This document shows positions 1-7,890 of a stretch of 64,000 bases of DNA, piece after piece (within the stretch, counting starts at the first letter, position 1; each line of letters begins with the position of its first letter). This stretch comes from UBA3210 sp048359995 (GTDB lineage: Bacteria > Bacillota_I > Bacilli_A > RFN20 > CAG-449). The notes below the pieces were generated by a model that was not told the origin of the DNA, ran no database searches, and saw only the letters and a program-made list of their open reading frames with translations. A program made the translations under genes and the position numbers. The stretch covers positions 62,001-126,000 of the forward strand of contig DBGCPK010000008.1 in NCBI GenBank assembly GCA_048359995.1, given 5' to 3'.

Positions 1-246
1 TTCGATCAGCGTATTCTTCCGCACATTCGGATTGAGAAACAGTTTTTCGCGATAGTAATTCAAAGTAACCAAAAGCGTGTAGACGAAAACGATCTTCCTC
101 TTGTTTCTGGAATCCACCGCTTTCTTGACGATCTGATAACCGACGAATTCTTTCGGGTCGATTTTCAGCATTTTTACGACCACCGATGGTAAGTCGCTTT
201 CCTCTTTTTCCAGAGGAAGATAGACGTTGCTCAGCAAAAATTCCAT
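1..246 (-). CDS. FAD-dependent oxidoreductase, COG2509-like (5' part only)
   Basis: Only the first 82 codons lie in the window; the gene runs off the left edge. The ATG at 246-244 follows an AGGTG ribosome binding site inside the end of ktrA, 5 bp away. The N-terminus reads as a short beta-strand, then a segment with 'KKAVDSRNKRKIVFVYT', which matches the N-terminal extension of the uncharacterised FAD-dependent dehydrogenase family (COG2509, HI0933-related), where a 'SxDAR...YT' motif precedes the FAD-binding Rossmann fold. The FAD-binding motif itself is outside the window, so the assignment rests on this extension only. It is probably cotranscribed with ktrB-ktrA. Confidence 0.55.
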   Translation of the reverse strand, partial: MEFLLSNVYLPLEKEESDLPSVVVKMLKIDPKEFVGYQIVKKAVDSRNKRKIVFVYTLLVTLNYYREKLFLNPNVRKNTLIE

Positions 247-251
247 TGCGC

Positions 252-923
252 TCACCTCGCGTTCAGATAGATGTCGAATTTATTGATATGACTCATTTTT
301 CCCAAAGCGAGAATGATATCGTTGGCCTGCACCGTATCATTCCCTTTCGGCATAAAGAAAGTACCGTTCCGAATGATTCCCGTGATATTGACGTCGAACC
401 GATTTCTGACATCCATTTCGATCAGCGACTTCGCCTCGAAAGAATCGTTGACCAGAATCTGAACGATTCCGAAATCTTTGTTGACTTTATAGTAGTTCAG
501 AAAAGAATTGGACATGATCTGATTGGCCAAACTCGTCGCGCTGGCCTCTTCCGGAACGACGACTTCATTCGCGCCGAGCCGTTCCATGATCTCGATGTAT
601 TCCGGTTCGTCCACCCGAACCGTGATATTTTTGACGCCCAGTTCTTTCAGGTTGATCGTAATCAGAATTGTCGCCTGCAAATTATTTCCGACAGCGACGA
701 CCGCGTGATCGATGTTCTGCACGCCGAGATCGTACAGCGATCTTTTCTTCGTGCAATCGCAGATTAAACACTGATCGACGTATTCGCTTGCCAAAGTTAC
801 CCGATTCTCATCGATATCCACAGCGACGATATTCGGAGTCAGACTCGACAATTGCTTGACGATCCCCAAACCGAAACGGCCGAGACCGATGATCAAAAAG
901 TTCTTTTTCTCTCTCTTTTTCAT
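252..923 (-). CDS. ktrA: KtrA/TrkA-type potassium uptake regulatory subunit
   Basis: A 223-residue cytoplasmic RCK protein that gates a KtrB/TrkH potassium channel by binding nucleotides. The RCK_N Rossmann domain begins with GLGRFG at residues 13-18 (GxGxxG), followed by an acidic strand end (VAVDID), as expected for NAD/ATP binding. An RCK_C domain occupies roughly residues 140-223. The length fits KtrA (about 220) rather than the duplicated proteobacterial TrkA (about 458). It starts 8 bp after ktrB behind an AGGAGG site, so the two are one operon. Confidence 0.93.
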   Translation of the reverse strand: MKKREKKNFLIIGLGRFGLGIVKQLSSLTPNIVAVDIDENRVTLASEYVDQCLICDCTKKRSLYDLGVQNIDHAVVAVGNNLQATILITINLKELGVKNITVRVDEPEYIEIMERLGANEVVVPEEASATSLANQIMSNSFLNYYKVNKDFGIVQILVNDSFEAKSLIEMDVRNRFDVNITGIIRNGTFFMPKGNDTVQANDIILALGKMSHINKFDIYLNAR

Positions 924-931
924 AATTCCTC

Positions 932-2242
932 CTACCCGACGATCACTTTTTCTTCGATAAACCGAATTTCTTTATCCCGAATTTCGTTCTTCCTGCTGTT
1001 CCCTAACGACAGAATCGTCAAAGGTCCGAGACGACCGAAGAACATCGTTACGACGATGATGATCTGACCCGCCAGAGACAATTCTCCCGTCACCCCCATC
1101 GAAAGACCTACCGTCGCGAAAGCCGAAATGACTTCAAACAGAAGGCCCTGAAAGGAGATATCCCTTTCGACGAACGTCAATATGAACGTAATCATCATAA
1201 CATAAAAGATTTCCACTGTAAAAATAATGAGCGCCTTATCGATGACTTTTTTCGGAATTCTCCGGCGATAAACCGTCGGCGTTTCCTTTCGGACGAAACG
1301 GTAAATCATGAGCAGGATGACAAAGAAAGTCGTCGTTTTCAATCCGCCTCCCGTCGAAGCCGGAGACGCGCCGATAAACATCAGGGTAATCATCACCAGA
1401 TAAGAAGAAGCGTTTAAATTTTCCATTCCGAAAGTGGAGAATCCCGCCGTACGGGCGCTGACGGATTGAAAGGTTGCCTGCAACCAAGTAATCGAATTTC
1501 CTAACGACAGTTTGAGCAGCAAAGTACCTCCGATCAGCAAAATCGCCGTCATCGTCAAAGCGATTTTGGAAGTAAGTGAAAATCTCCGCCATTTTCTCTT
1601 GAAAACGACATCTTCGAGAACCATAAATCCGATGCCTCCGAGAATGATCAGGACCATCGTATTGACATTCAGCCAAACGTTTCCGGCATAATCGCGCAGA
1701 GAATTCGCCCCGAAGACGTCGAGTCCGGCGTTGTTGAACGAAGAGATCGAATGAAAGAGTCCGTAACCGATCGAAGAAGCCAAATCCATATGAAGATCAA
1801 AGCGGAAAATCAACGCGTTGACGACCGTTCCCGCAGATTGAATGATAAAAGAAAACAGGAGAATTCTCTTGATGAGCCGCATCGCCTCTCCCGGATGATC
1901 GTTATTCAACGCTTCGCTCATCAGTTTGTAACTTCCGATGGTCAGTTTGGAAAAAAGCGAAAAGATAAACGTGGCTATCGTCAAAAAAGATAATCCTCCG
2001 ACTTCGATCAAAAGCGCCAGAATCACTCTTCCGAAGATAGAAAACTCCGCGCAATTGATGACGCTCAACCCCGTTACGCAAGTCGCACTCGTAGCCGTAA
2101 ACAACGCCTGAATAAACGAAAGCCCTTTTCCGTTTTCCGTGCTGAACGGAAGAAGAAACAGGATCGTTCCGACCAGAATCACCGAGAAAAAGGTCAACAG
2201 AATATATAATTGAGGCGGTATCTTCGTTTTGATTTTTCTCAT
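932..2242 (-). CDS. ktrB: KtrB/TrkH-type potassium transporter membrane subunit
   Basis: A polytopic membrane protein of the TrkH/KtrB superfamily, the ion-conducting partner of KtrA. It has four pore-like repeats, with selectivity-filter segments such as 'TSATCVTGL', 'SSFNNAGLDVFG', 'SARTAGFST' and 'SAFATVGLSMGV', each centred on the conserved glycine. I take the start at 2242 (436 aa, MRKIKTK). An in-frame ATG exists at 2308, but it lies upstream of the best promoter (TTGTTT at 2303-2308, 17 bp, TATAAT at 2280-2285, minus strand), whose transcript would begin near 2274. The gene is divergent from the CDF transporter. Confidence 0.93.
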   Translation of the reverse strand: MRKIKTKIPPQLYILLTFFSVILVGTILFLLPFSTENGKGLSFIQALFTATSATCVTGLSVINCAEFSIFGRVILALLIEVGGLSFLTIATFIFSLFSKLTIGSYKLMSEALNNDHPGEAMRLIKRILLFSFIIQSAGTVVNALIFRFDLHMDLASSIGYGLFHSISSFNNAGLDVFGANSLRDYAGNVWLNVNTMVLIILGGIGFMVLEDVVFKRKWRRFSLTSKIALTMTAILLIGGTLLLKLSLGNSITWLQATFQSVSARTAGFSTFGMENLNASSYLVMITLMFIGASPASTGGGLKTTTFFVILLMIYRFVRKETPTVYRRRIPKKVIDKALIIFTVEIFYVMMITFILTFVERDISFQGLLFEVISAFATVGLSMGVTGELSLAGQIIIVVTMFFGRLGPLTILSLGNSRKNEIRDKEIRFIEEKVIVG

Positions 2243-2279
2243 AATTTCTCTTTCCACTTTCCAAGCGAAAGTTGATTCA

Positions 2280-2308
2280 ATTATATAATAGGAATTCGGA
2301 TAAAACAA
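2280..2308 (-). promoter_or_regulatory. Sigma-A-type promoter for ktrBA
   Basis: On the minus strand: -35 TTGTTT (2308-2303), a 17-bp spacer, then -10 TATAAT (2285-2280). It is placed 38 bp ahead of the chosen ktrB start. Confidence 0.6.
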
Positions 2309-2372
2309 TAAATCCCGAAGACATTTCTCCCCTCTTTATCTTCACATGAATTCCGGCAATGGGCAAAAAAAC

Positions 2373-2402
2373 TTTACCGGAAGCAGAAAAAAGTACTATA
2401 AT
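2373..2402 (+). promoter_or_regulatory. Probable promoter of the CDF transporter gene
   Basis: A -35-like TTTACC (2373-2378) is followed by an 18-bp spacer and a perfect -10 TATAAT (2397-2402). The predicted transcript starts about 24 nt before the ATG at 2432. Confidence 0.5.
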
Positions 2403-2431
2403 ACGCATTATATATGGTAAGGAGTAAGAGT

Positions 2432-3649
2432 ATGATCGATCTTTTCGCGCGTGCCTTTATCAAAGACTATCAAAACGTCAAAGACGAAAACGTAAGGAGA
2501 AAATACGGAATCATGGCGAGTCTTTTCGGTATATTGTCCAATCTCCTGATCTCCGCGATGAAACTCGTCGTCGGTTTGCTCTTTCATTTGATTTCGATCA
2601 CCGCCGACGCGGTCAACAACCTTGCCGACGCTTCCAGCAGCATCGTCTCGCTCGTCGGAATTCGCCTTTCCGCCAAACCGGCGGATAAAGACCATCCTTT
2701 CGGACATGCTCGCAGCGAATATCTCGCCGGCTTTATCGTCGCCATCATCGTCGCTGCATTGGGCATCGTTCTGATCATCAACTCCGTCGAAGATATCGTC
2801 GAAACCGCATTGGGAAATAAATCCGCGGAAAAAATGTCGGCGACGGAAGCCGTCATCACTTTTATCGTTCTGTCCGTCTCCGTTTTCCTGAAAATCTATC
2901 AAGCCGTATTCAACTACGCAATCGGTAAAAAAATCAATTCCACCGTTCTCAAAGCTACCGCCGCAGATTCCAGAAACGATGCGATCGCCACCGCTGTCGT
3001 TCTCATCGGGACGATTATCGCTCAGTACGCCGAATTGACCGGAATCAGCGTCGACGGCATCTTAGGCGCCGCCGTCGGCATTTTCATCGGTTTTTCCGGT
3101 TATAGGCTGATCATTTCCACCGCCGATCCGCTTTTGGGAAAAGCACCCGACATCGAAACCGTCAATACGTTTACCTCTAAAATCCTCTCCTACGAGGGCG
3201 TAATCGGTATGCACGATTTGCAGATGCACAGTTATGGTCCGAATTGCATTTTCGCCACTTGCCATGTCGAAGTCGACGCTTCCGTCGACATTCTGACTTC
3301 CCACGATCTCATCGACAACATCGAAAGAGCCTGCCTTTCCGATTTGAAAATCTTTACGACGATTCACATCGATCCGATCGTTCTCAACGATCCTCTGCAA
3401 AACGAACTAAAAAGCGAAGTTCTTTCTCTTCTCAAAGAACTCGCATTTCCGTGTTCGATCCACGATTTCCGCATTGTCAAAGGCGACACCCATGTCAATC
3501 TGATCTTCGATCTTCTCGTTCCGATGGAAGAAAAACTGACCGATCGGCAGATTAAAAAGATCGTTTCCGATAAAATCTCTTTATTGAACGAAACGTATTA
3601 CGCCGTCATTACAATCGATCGCGATTACACCGGACGCTTACAAAAATGA
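2432..3649 (+). CDS. Cation diffusion facilitator family transporter
   Basis: A CDF-family divalent metal/proton antiporter of 405 residues in the cytoplasmic membrane. The six-helix region spans roughly residues 25-215. It includes the family signature 'DAVNNLADASSS', with metal-ligand Asp/Asn positions, followed by 'DHPFGHARSEY'. A long cytoplasmic tail follows, with two ferredoxin-like regions: one around 'HDLQMHSYGPNCIFATCHVEVD' and one after 'CSIHDFRIVKGDTHVNLIFDL'. The tail is longer than in YiiP and resembles that of Gram-positive CDF proteins. The start at 2432 follows AAGGAGT; an in-frame ATG at 2414 lacks such a site. The metal (Zn, Mn, Fe or Co) cannot be read from sequence. Confidence 0.88.
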   Translation: MIDLFARAFIKDYQNVKDENVRRKYGIMASLFGILSNLLISAMKLVVGLLFHLISITADAVNNLADASSSIVSLVGIRLSAKPADKDHPFGHARSEYLAGFIVAIIVAALGIVLIINSVEDIVETALGNKSAEKMSATEAVITFIVLSVSVFLKIYQAVFNYAIGKKINSTVLKATAADSRNDAIATAVVLIGTIIAQYAELTGISVDGILGAAVGIFIGFSGYRLIISTADPLLGKAPDIETVNTFTSKILSYEGVIGMHDLQMHSYGPNCIFATCHVEVDASVDILTSHDLIDNIERACLSDLKIFTTIHIDPIVLNDPLQNELKSEVLSLLKELAFPCSIHDFRIVKGDTHVNLIFDLLVPMEEKLTDRQIKKIVSDKISLLNETYYAVITIDRDYTGRLQK

Positions 3650-3674
3650 TCTCCGAAAAAAAATTATAAAAAAA

Positions 3675-3701
3675 TTAGCAATCCTATTGACAGAGTGCTA
3701 A
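3675..3701 (+). promoter_or_regulatory. CIRCE operator, upstream copy (one mismatch)
   Basis: TTAGCAATC, nine bases, then GAGTGCTAA: the consensus HrcA operator with a single change in the left arm (A for C at the seventh base). The right arm is perfect. It covers the -35 hexamer TTGACA of the hsp20 promoter (3687-3692). Confidence 0.9.
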
Positions 3702-3714
3702 AATGGCGTATAAT
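3687..3714 (+). promoter_or_regulatory. Sigma-A promoter of hsp20
   Basis: Consensus -35 TTGACA (3687-3692), a 16-bp spacer and consensus -10 TATAAT (3709-3714). The start point is expected near 3720, at the left edge of the second CIRCE element. Confidence 0.85.
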
Positions 3715-3718
3715 AAGA

Positions 3719-3745
3719 TTAGCACTCGAAGTTATAGAGTGCTAA
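3719..3745 (+). promoter_or_regulatory. CIRCE operator, downstream copy (perfect)
   Basis: TTAGCACTC, nine bases, GAGTGCTAA: an exact match to the consensus CIRCE inverted repeat bound by the heat-shock repressor HrcA. It begins about at the transcription start and ends 3 bp before the GGAGGT ribosome binding site. Confidence 0.97.
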
Positions 3746-3761
3746 ACGGAGGTATTATATT

Positions 3762-4166
3762 ATGAGTTACAGTTTATTCGATCCTTTTTTCGAGAACTTC
3801 TTCAATCATCGACAGGAAAGAAATTCTTATTTCAACGAAGTGATGAAAACAGACATTAAAGACGAAGGCGATCGTTATGCTTTGTCGATCGATCTTCCTT
3901 CGATTAAAAAGGAAGACATCAAACTTTCGTTGGACGACGGATATTTGACCGTTTCCGCTTCATTCAATCGGGAAGATAAGGAAAGCGAAGGAAAATATCT
4001 GCATCGCGAACGCCATTACGGGAATTATTCGCGGAGTTTCTACGTCGGCGAGCAGGTAAAAGAAGATGATATCAAAGCCAAACTCGACGAAGGCGTTCTT
4101 CATCTTTCTATCCGAAAAGTCGATGAAAAAGAAATCGATCAAAAGAAATTCATCTCTATCGAATAA
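3762..4166 (+). CDS. Hsp20/alpha-crystallin small heat-shock protein
   Basis: A 134-residue ATP-independent holdase chaperone. The alpha-crystallin domain runs from about residue 28 to 120. It includes the beta-sandwich core ('YALSIDLPSIKKEDIKLSLDDGYLTV') and the conserved 'AKLDEGVLHLSI' (A-x-L-x-x-G-V-L) signature near the end. A short C-terminal tail follows. The ATG lies after GGAGGT with good spacing. Transcription is from a promoter carrying two CIRCE elements, so HrcA repression with heat induction is expected. The gene is monocistronic and ends in a strong terminator. Confidence 0.95.
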   Translation: MSYSLFDPFFENFFNHRQERNSYFNEVMKTDIKDEGDRYALSIDLPSIKKEDIKLSLDDGYLTVSASFNREDKESEGKYLHRERHYGNYSRSFYVGEQVKEDDIKAKLDEGVLHLSIRKVDEKEIDQKKFISIE

Positions 4167-4173
4167 GGTTCGG

Positions 4174-4204
4174 AAGATTGCCGGAAAACGGCAATCTTTT
4201 TTAT
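4174..4204 (+). terminator. Rho-independent terminator of hsp20
   Basis: A perfect 10-bp stem (AAGATTGCCG, 4174-4183; CGGCAATCTT, 4189-4198) with a GAAAA loop, followed by TTTTTT. Confidence 0.93.
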
Positions 4205-4723
4205 TGGAAACTTCCAAGAATTTTTCATTGCCTTTTTTTCGTTAAAAGATGTGTTTAAAATGAAGAACATCTCTATAATTTTTAAGATCGCAGAATCAAA
4301 AAAAGCCACTGGAGGGTGTTGTTTAATAAGCCTTTTAACTATGGTATATTCAAAAGGCTATACCTTAAAATTCTTTTGCACTAATTGTTCAAAGGGGATA
4401 TGATTTCTACGACTTGTGCTTATCGTTTGCCATTCATTTTTTCGCGGGTAGTTCCGTCCGAAGAATTTTTATTTTCCGGTTAAGTCGTTCAGTTTTCTGT
4501 TCGTCAGTTACTATCAATTTATTTGAACCTCACAGGTTTTCACGTTTTAGCGCAAAAGTAAAGATGTATTTTTACTCCGCAATTGAAACACAATATGACC
4601 GCCATCATTTTCTCCCTTTTTGCTTTGCCTAAATTTTTTTATTCATTGAACCATAATGGGTTTGTTTCTAAACAATCAAGGAACTTACTTTAAAATATTT
4701 AATATGGCGTTCACTTTAGGTAA
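4205..4723. other. 519-bp intergenic region beside the defence island
   Basis: No credible gene. It contains an 8-bp inverted repeat (AGCCTTTT 4329-4336, AAAAGGCT 4352-4359). A minus-strand stretch around 4540-4625 includes TTTCAATTGCGGAGT, reminiscent of the internal terminal repeats of IS21-family elements. The composition is AT-rich like the adjoining island, so this may be the left scar of the island's insertion. No transposase fragment was recognised. Confidence 0.35.
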
Positions 4724-6388
4724 TTACTTCTTTCTTGATTCATCTAATCTTTTGAATAAATGCGAAAGCAAACTCAACATGTCTAAACAATCTTTTTCCG
4801 TGAACAATTTGGAATCTCTTAAATCTGCTATTTCTTCATGACTTACAACATTTCTGCCACCACAAACGACTCCCATTGATAAAAATTTTTGCCCTTCTTC
4901 AATATTATCAAGTGTCGTTTTCTCAAACGGTTGACCATTAGGACGAGTTTTAAAATTGGCGGTCGTTTCCAGTATTTTCTCTTTTCCAAAAGAATTAGAC
5001 ATGATGTCTCGATCTTCCACACTTACCACACCAGATTTTTCTTTAACCGCATTTTTATATCTTTTCATCGCTTCTTGAAAGGCTCCATAGTAATTTTCCG
5101 ATTTATAATAAGTTCCGGCGGAATCTTGAACTTGCTCGTGTAAAAGTCGATAATGATAATATGTGTATGGAGGAACCAAATCATAAACTGTATGTACAAC
5201 AGTGGAAAAATCCGTATCGTCAATTTCAGGTTTATCTGCAATTTTGTCAATAATACTCGCCAATTTCGGGCGAATTGAATCAGGAACCTTCTCGTACCAT
5301 GCCGAAATATTTATTCCCGTTTTTCGCGTATTATTATCTTCCTTTGCCTTTTTTCTTTTGCCGCTCCAATCTTTAACTAAAAAACGGACAATAATTTGTA
5401 AATAAGTTTGTAATTCTTCCGCTTCCGGCAGATCCCAACTGATAGATTGCCTATCAGTAGATATTAAATCTTTATCGAATTCATCAAGATAGTCAGCATC
5501 TATCCAACCGGAAATATACGAAAATGTGTGCCCCGCTTCAGATATTCCAAAAAATCCCGGCACGTTTGCAAGACGACCATTTACATATAACGTGATTCCT
5601 CTTAAATCTTGTTTCATCGGCTTCTTTGACGAAATTATTACGCCTTTTAATTCGTTTTTGTATTTATAATCCGCTTTTAATTTAGACACAATATCTTGAA
5701 TGTCCCATTTAAACTCTTTTTCAATTCCAGAATATTTCATTTCTCGTGTTAACACGATATACTCTCCATTGTTTTTTGATATTTTAATTTTGAAATTCGA
5801 ATCATAACAATTAAAAAGTTTTGACAATGTGATAGCGGTTGAATTTAAATCAAAATCGGTTATCCTTGACAAGTTAGACAATATTATCTTTGTACCTTTT
5901 CCTTCAATATCATCTTTGTTAATCTTTTTTTCTGCAGGATGATATATACCGGAGGGTTCATTAAGGATACTGTCCCAATCAAGAGTAAATACAGTCCTTT
6001 GAGTCTCACCCGACTTCGTGGTCTCAATCGTAATAGTTTTTCCTATACCAAAAAGAGAAAGTTTCCCTAATCCCTTTTTTCCTGTAATTTTTCTTCCTTT
6101 AGAATTTATTCTGCTTTCATCTGTATCTCTACGCTTTCTTCCAATTACTAAAAAATTATCCCGTACTTCTTCATACGACATACCATCGCCATCGTCGCTT
6201 ATAACTATCCTTTTATTTTCAGAATCATTGTCGTAAAGATTTATAACAGCATTAGATGCGCCTGCATCATAAGCATTTGCCACCAACTCGGCCAAGGCAT
6301 ATGGCAATTGAGAATACATCTTTATTCCCAAATGCTCAATGGTTCGCGGATCAAATTTTAATTGAAGTTTTTCTTCACTTGTACTCAT
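4724..6388 (-). CDS. GHKL (Hsp90-like) ATPase associated with the restriction-modification operon
   Basis: A 554-residue protein whose first 200 residues form a GHKL ATPase fold. The N-box is ELVANAYDA (34-42, with the catalytic Glu34 and Mg-binding Asn38). The G1 box is DDGDGM (65-70) and the G2 box GKKGLGKLS (103-111). The middle resembles the S5-like transducer of MutL/Hsp90/MORC proteins. The C-terminal 200 residues are unassigned. No kinase or receiver domain is present. GHKL ATPases of MutL/MORC type are known in prokaryotic restriction-modification operons, and this gene lies 3 bp downstream of an m5C methyltransferase. Its role is probably ATP-dependent control or loading of the nuclease; this is inference. 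Confidence 0.75.
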   Translation of the reverse strand: MSTSEEKLQLKFDPRTIEHLGIKMYSQLPYALAELVANAYDAGASNAVINLYDNDSENKRIVISDDGDGMSYEEVRDNFLVIGRKRRDTDESRINSKGRKITGKKGLGKLSLFGIGKTITIETTKSGETQRTVFTLDWDSILNEPSGIYHPAEKKINKDDIEGKGTKIILSNLSRITDFDLNSTAITLSKLFNCYDSNFKIKISKNNGEYIVLTREMKYSGIEKEFKWDIQDIVSKLKADYKYKNELKGVIISSKKPMKQDLRGITLYVNGRLANVPGFFGISEAGHTFSYISGWIDADYLDEFDKDLISTDRQSISWDLPEAEELQTYLQIIVRFLVKDWSGKRKKAKEDNNTRKTGINISAWYEKVPDSIRPKLASIIDKIADKPEIDDTDFSTVVHTVYDLVPPYTYYHYRLLHEQVQDSAGTYYKSENYYGAFQEAMKRYKNAVKEKSGVVSVEDRDIMSNSFGKEKILETTANFKTRPNGQPFEKTTLDNIEEGQKFLSMGVVCGGRNVVSHEEIADLRDSKLFTEKDCLDMLSLLSHLFKRLDESRKK

Positions 6389-6391
6389 AAA

Positions 6392-7444
6392 CTACCTCAT
6401 ATCGTTAATATGTCTGTTAATACTTTCGCCGATTATTTTTCCTAATCTAACGGGCACAGCGTTCCCTATATGTCTTGCAACATCGCGCATACTATAATTT
6501 TTTACTTCGGGGGAGAAGAAAGCATAATCTTCAGGAAAAGTTTGCAATAGTGCTCCTTCGCGAAGAGATAATGCACGATTCTGTTCCGGATGTCCATAAC
6601 GACCTGTGCCATAACAGAAGAATTGTGTCGTTATTGTCGGTCCGATTTTGTCCCATGACATACGTCCATAAACAGAAGTGTACGTCCGCCCCGTATCTCG
6701 TTTATGACATTTACACCTCAATTCTTCCGGCCAATCTTTCCAAGTGCCGCCAGGCACGGACTCTCGAATTCTACGTAAATTTATAGGTGCAAGACTTGCA
6801 GCCCTATGAAGTTGATCAGTCAAACAAATTTCTCCTGCGGTAATTGGCGGTAAATTTTCTATAAATGATCGGATTGTAACATCCTTACGTTTATGCGTTG
6901 GGGGCAGCAAATGAATTTCTCCATATTTAGATGCCAATAAAATAAATCTGTGTCTATTTTGGGGGATTCCATAATCTGGGCAATATACAACTTGCCCGCC
7001 GTCAGTGAAATAACCTTCGTCCTGTAATGTTTTTATAAATTCACTAAAAACGCCTGATTTTCGTATTTCAGGAACGTTTTCCATTGAAACTATCGAAGGG
7101 GAAACACCTTTAATTAAACGCCCAAATTCGCTTAATAAATCATATTTTCCATCAAATTCGCGCGAAGACAACCTAAATCTCTTATAACTCATTGTAGAAA
7201 ATGGTTGACAAGGAGCGCAGCCAACCAATATTTTTTCCGCACATTCGCTATAACAATTATTAATATCATTAGGTTCGACTTCGCGGATGTTTTTACATAT
7301 AAAAACAGTATTGTTATTATGAGAATAAGCATACTCACAGGTTTTATCAATATCAAAGCCTGCGATCACGTTAAAACCGGCCTGTCTCATTCCACAGGTA
7401 AGTCCTCCGACCCCACAAAACAAATCTACAACTTCAAAATTCAT
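6392..7444 (-). CDS. DNA (cytosine-5) methyltransferase, single domain
   Basis: A 350-residue m5C methyltransferase with all core motifs: I (DLFCGVGGL, residues 7-15), IV (APCQPFS, catalytic Cys79), VI (ENVPEI, about 121), VIII (QNRHR) and X (RHIGNAVP). The target-recognition region lies between VIII and IX (roughly 185-275). It methylates cytosine in a specific duplex site using SAM. The start follows GGAGAA. The adjacent vsr gene fits a system where deamination of 5-methylcytosine must be repaired. It could be the modification partner of an adjacent nuclease or an accessory enzyme. Confidence 0.92.
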   Translation of the reverse strand: MNFEVVDLFCGVGGLTCGMRQAGFNVIAGFDIDKTCEYAYSHNNNTVFICKNIREVEPNDINNCYSECAEKILVGCAPCQPFSTMSYKRFRLSSREFDGKYDLLSEFGRLIKGVSPSIVSMENVPEIRKSGVFSEFIKTLQDEGYFTDGGQVVYCPDYGIPQNRHRFILLASKYGEIHLLPPTHKRKDVTIRSFIENLPPITAGEICLTDQLHRAASLAPINLRRIRESVPGGTWKDWPEELRCKCHKRDTGRTYTSVYGRMSWDKIGPTITTQFFCYGTGRYGHPEQNRALSLREGALLQTFPEDYAFFSPEVKNYSMRDVARHIGNAVPVRLGKIIGESINRHINDMR

Positions 7445-7465
7445 ATTCTATTCTCCAATTCAATT

Positions 7466-7885
7466 TTATATCGGCGCTTTTATAGTTTTTTTTATACGGT
7501 TTAATTGGTTTCTGTAATTTTTCTTTTTCAATTCGCATTCCCAAATTCGAATTACAGTCCAACCTCGCGATTCAAACAATGCAGTTATTTCACAGTCATG
7601 AAGCATATTGCGTTCTCGTTTTTTTTGCCAAAAATCCGCATTCTCGGTTGGACGAGTATTTCTGCAATCGTGACCGTGCCAAAAGCATCCATCAACAAAA
7701 ATAGCGACTTTATTTTCAAGAAAAACAAAGTCAGGATGGCCTTTGACTTTATATCCTCTTCGCCACCCGTGTATATTATTTTCTTTAAAATACTTAATAA
7801 GTTTTAGTTCGGTTGATTTGTTTCCTTTCGACCGAATTTTACGCATAATAGACGTTCTTTTTTCAGATGAAAATATATCTGTCAT
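7466..7885 (-). CDS. vsr: Vsr-type very-short-patch repair endonuclease
   Basis: A 139-residue nickase that recognises T:G mismatches arising from 5-methylcytosine deamination. The family hallmarks are present: the N-terminal 'SIMRKIRSKGNKSTELKL', the 'GHPDFVF' motif (Asp52 matches catalytic Asp51 of E. coli Vsr), and 'VDGCFWHGHDC' (His70/His72, matching His69/71, plus the zinc-site cysteine). The length is standard. No clear Shine-Dalgarno is visible, and the gene begins 5 bp after the preceding ORF, so coupled translation is likely. Vsr-like domains can also act as restriction nucleases in some systems. Confidence 0.93.
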   Translation of the reverse strand: MTDIFSSEKRTSIMRKIRSKGNKSTELKLIKYFKENNIHGWRRGYKVKGHPDFVFLENKVAIFVDGCFWHGHDCRNTRPTENADFWQKKRERNMLHDCEITALFESRGWTVIRIWECELKKKNYRNQLNRIKKTIKAPI

Positions 7886-7890
7886 AATGC

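Noticed and set aside
186..767. Long open frame on the plus strand opposite ktrA
   Set aside because: It lies entirely over ktrA, which has full RCK motifs. The frame has no motif or ribosome binding site; it is an antisense shadow.
252..923. Mycoplasma-type genetic code (TGA as Trp)
   Set aside because: ktrA and many other genes end at TGA at the expected family length, and Trp codons in conserved positions are TGG.
4414..4632. 72-codon plus-strand frame in the intergenic region
   Set aside because: No Shine-Dalgarno, low-complexity translation and no recognisable family.
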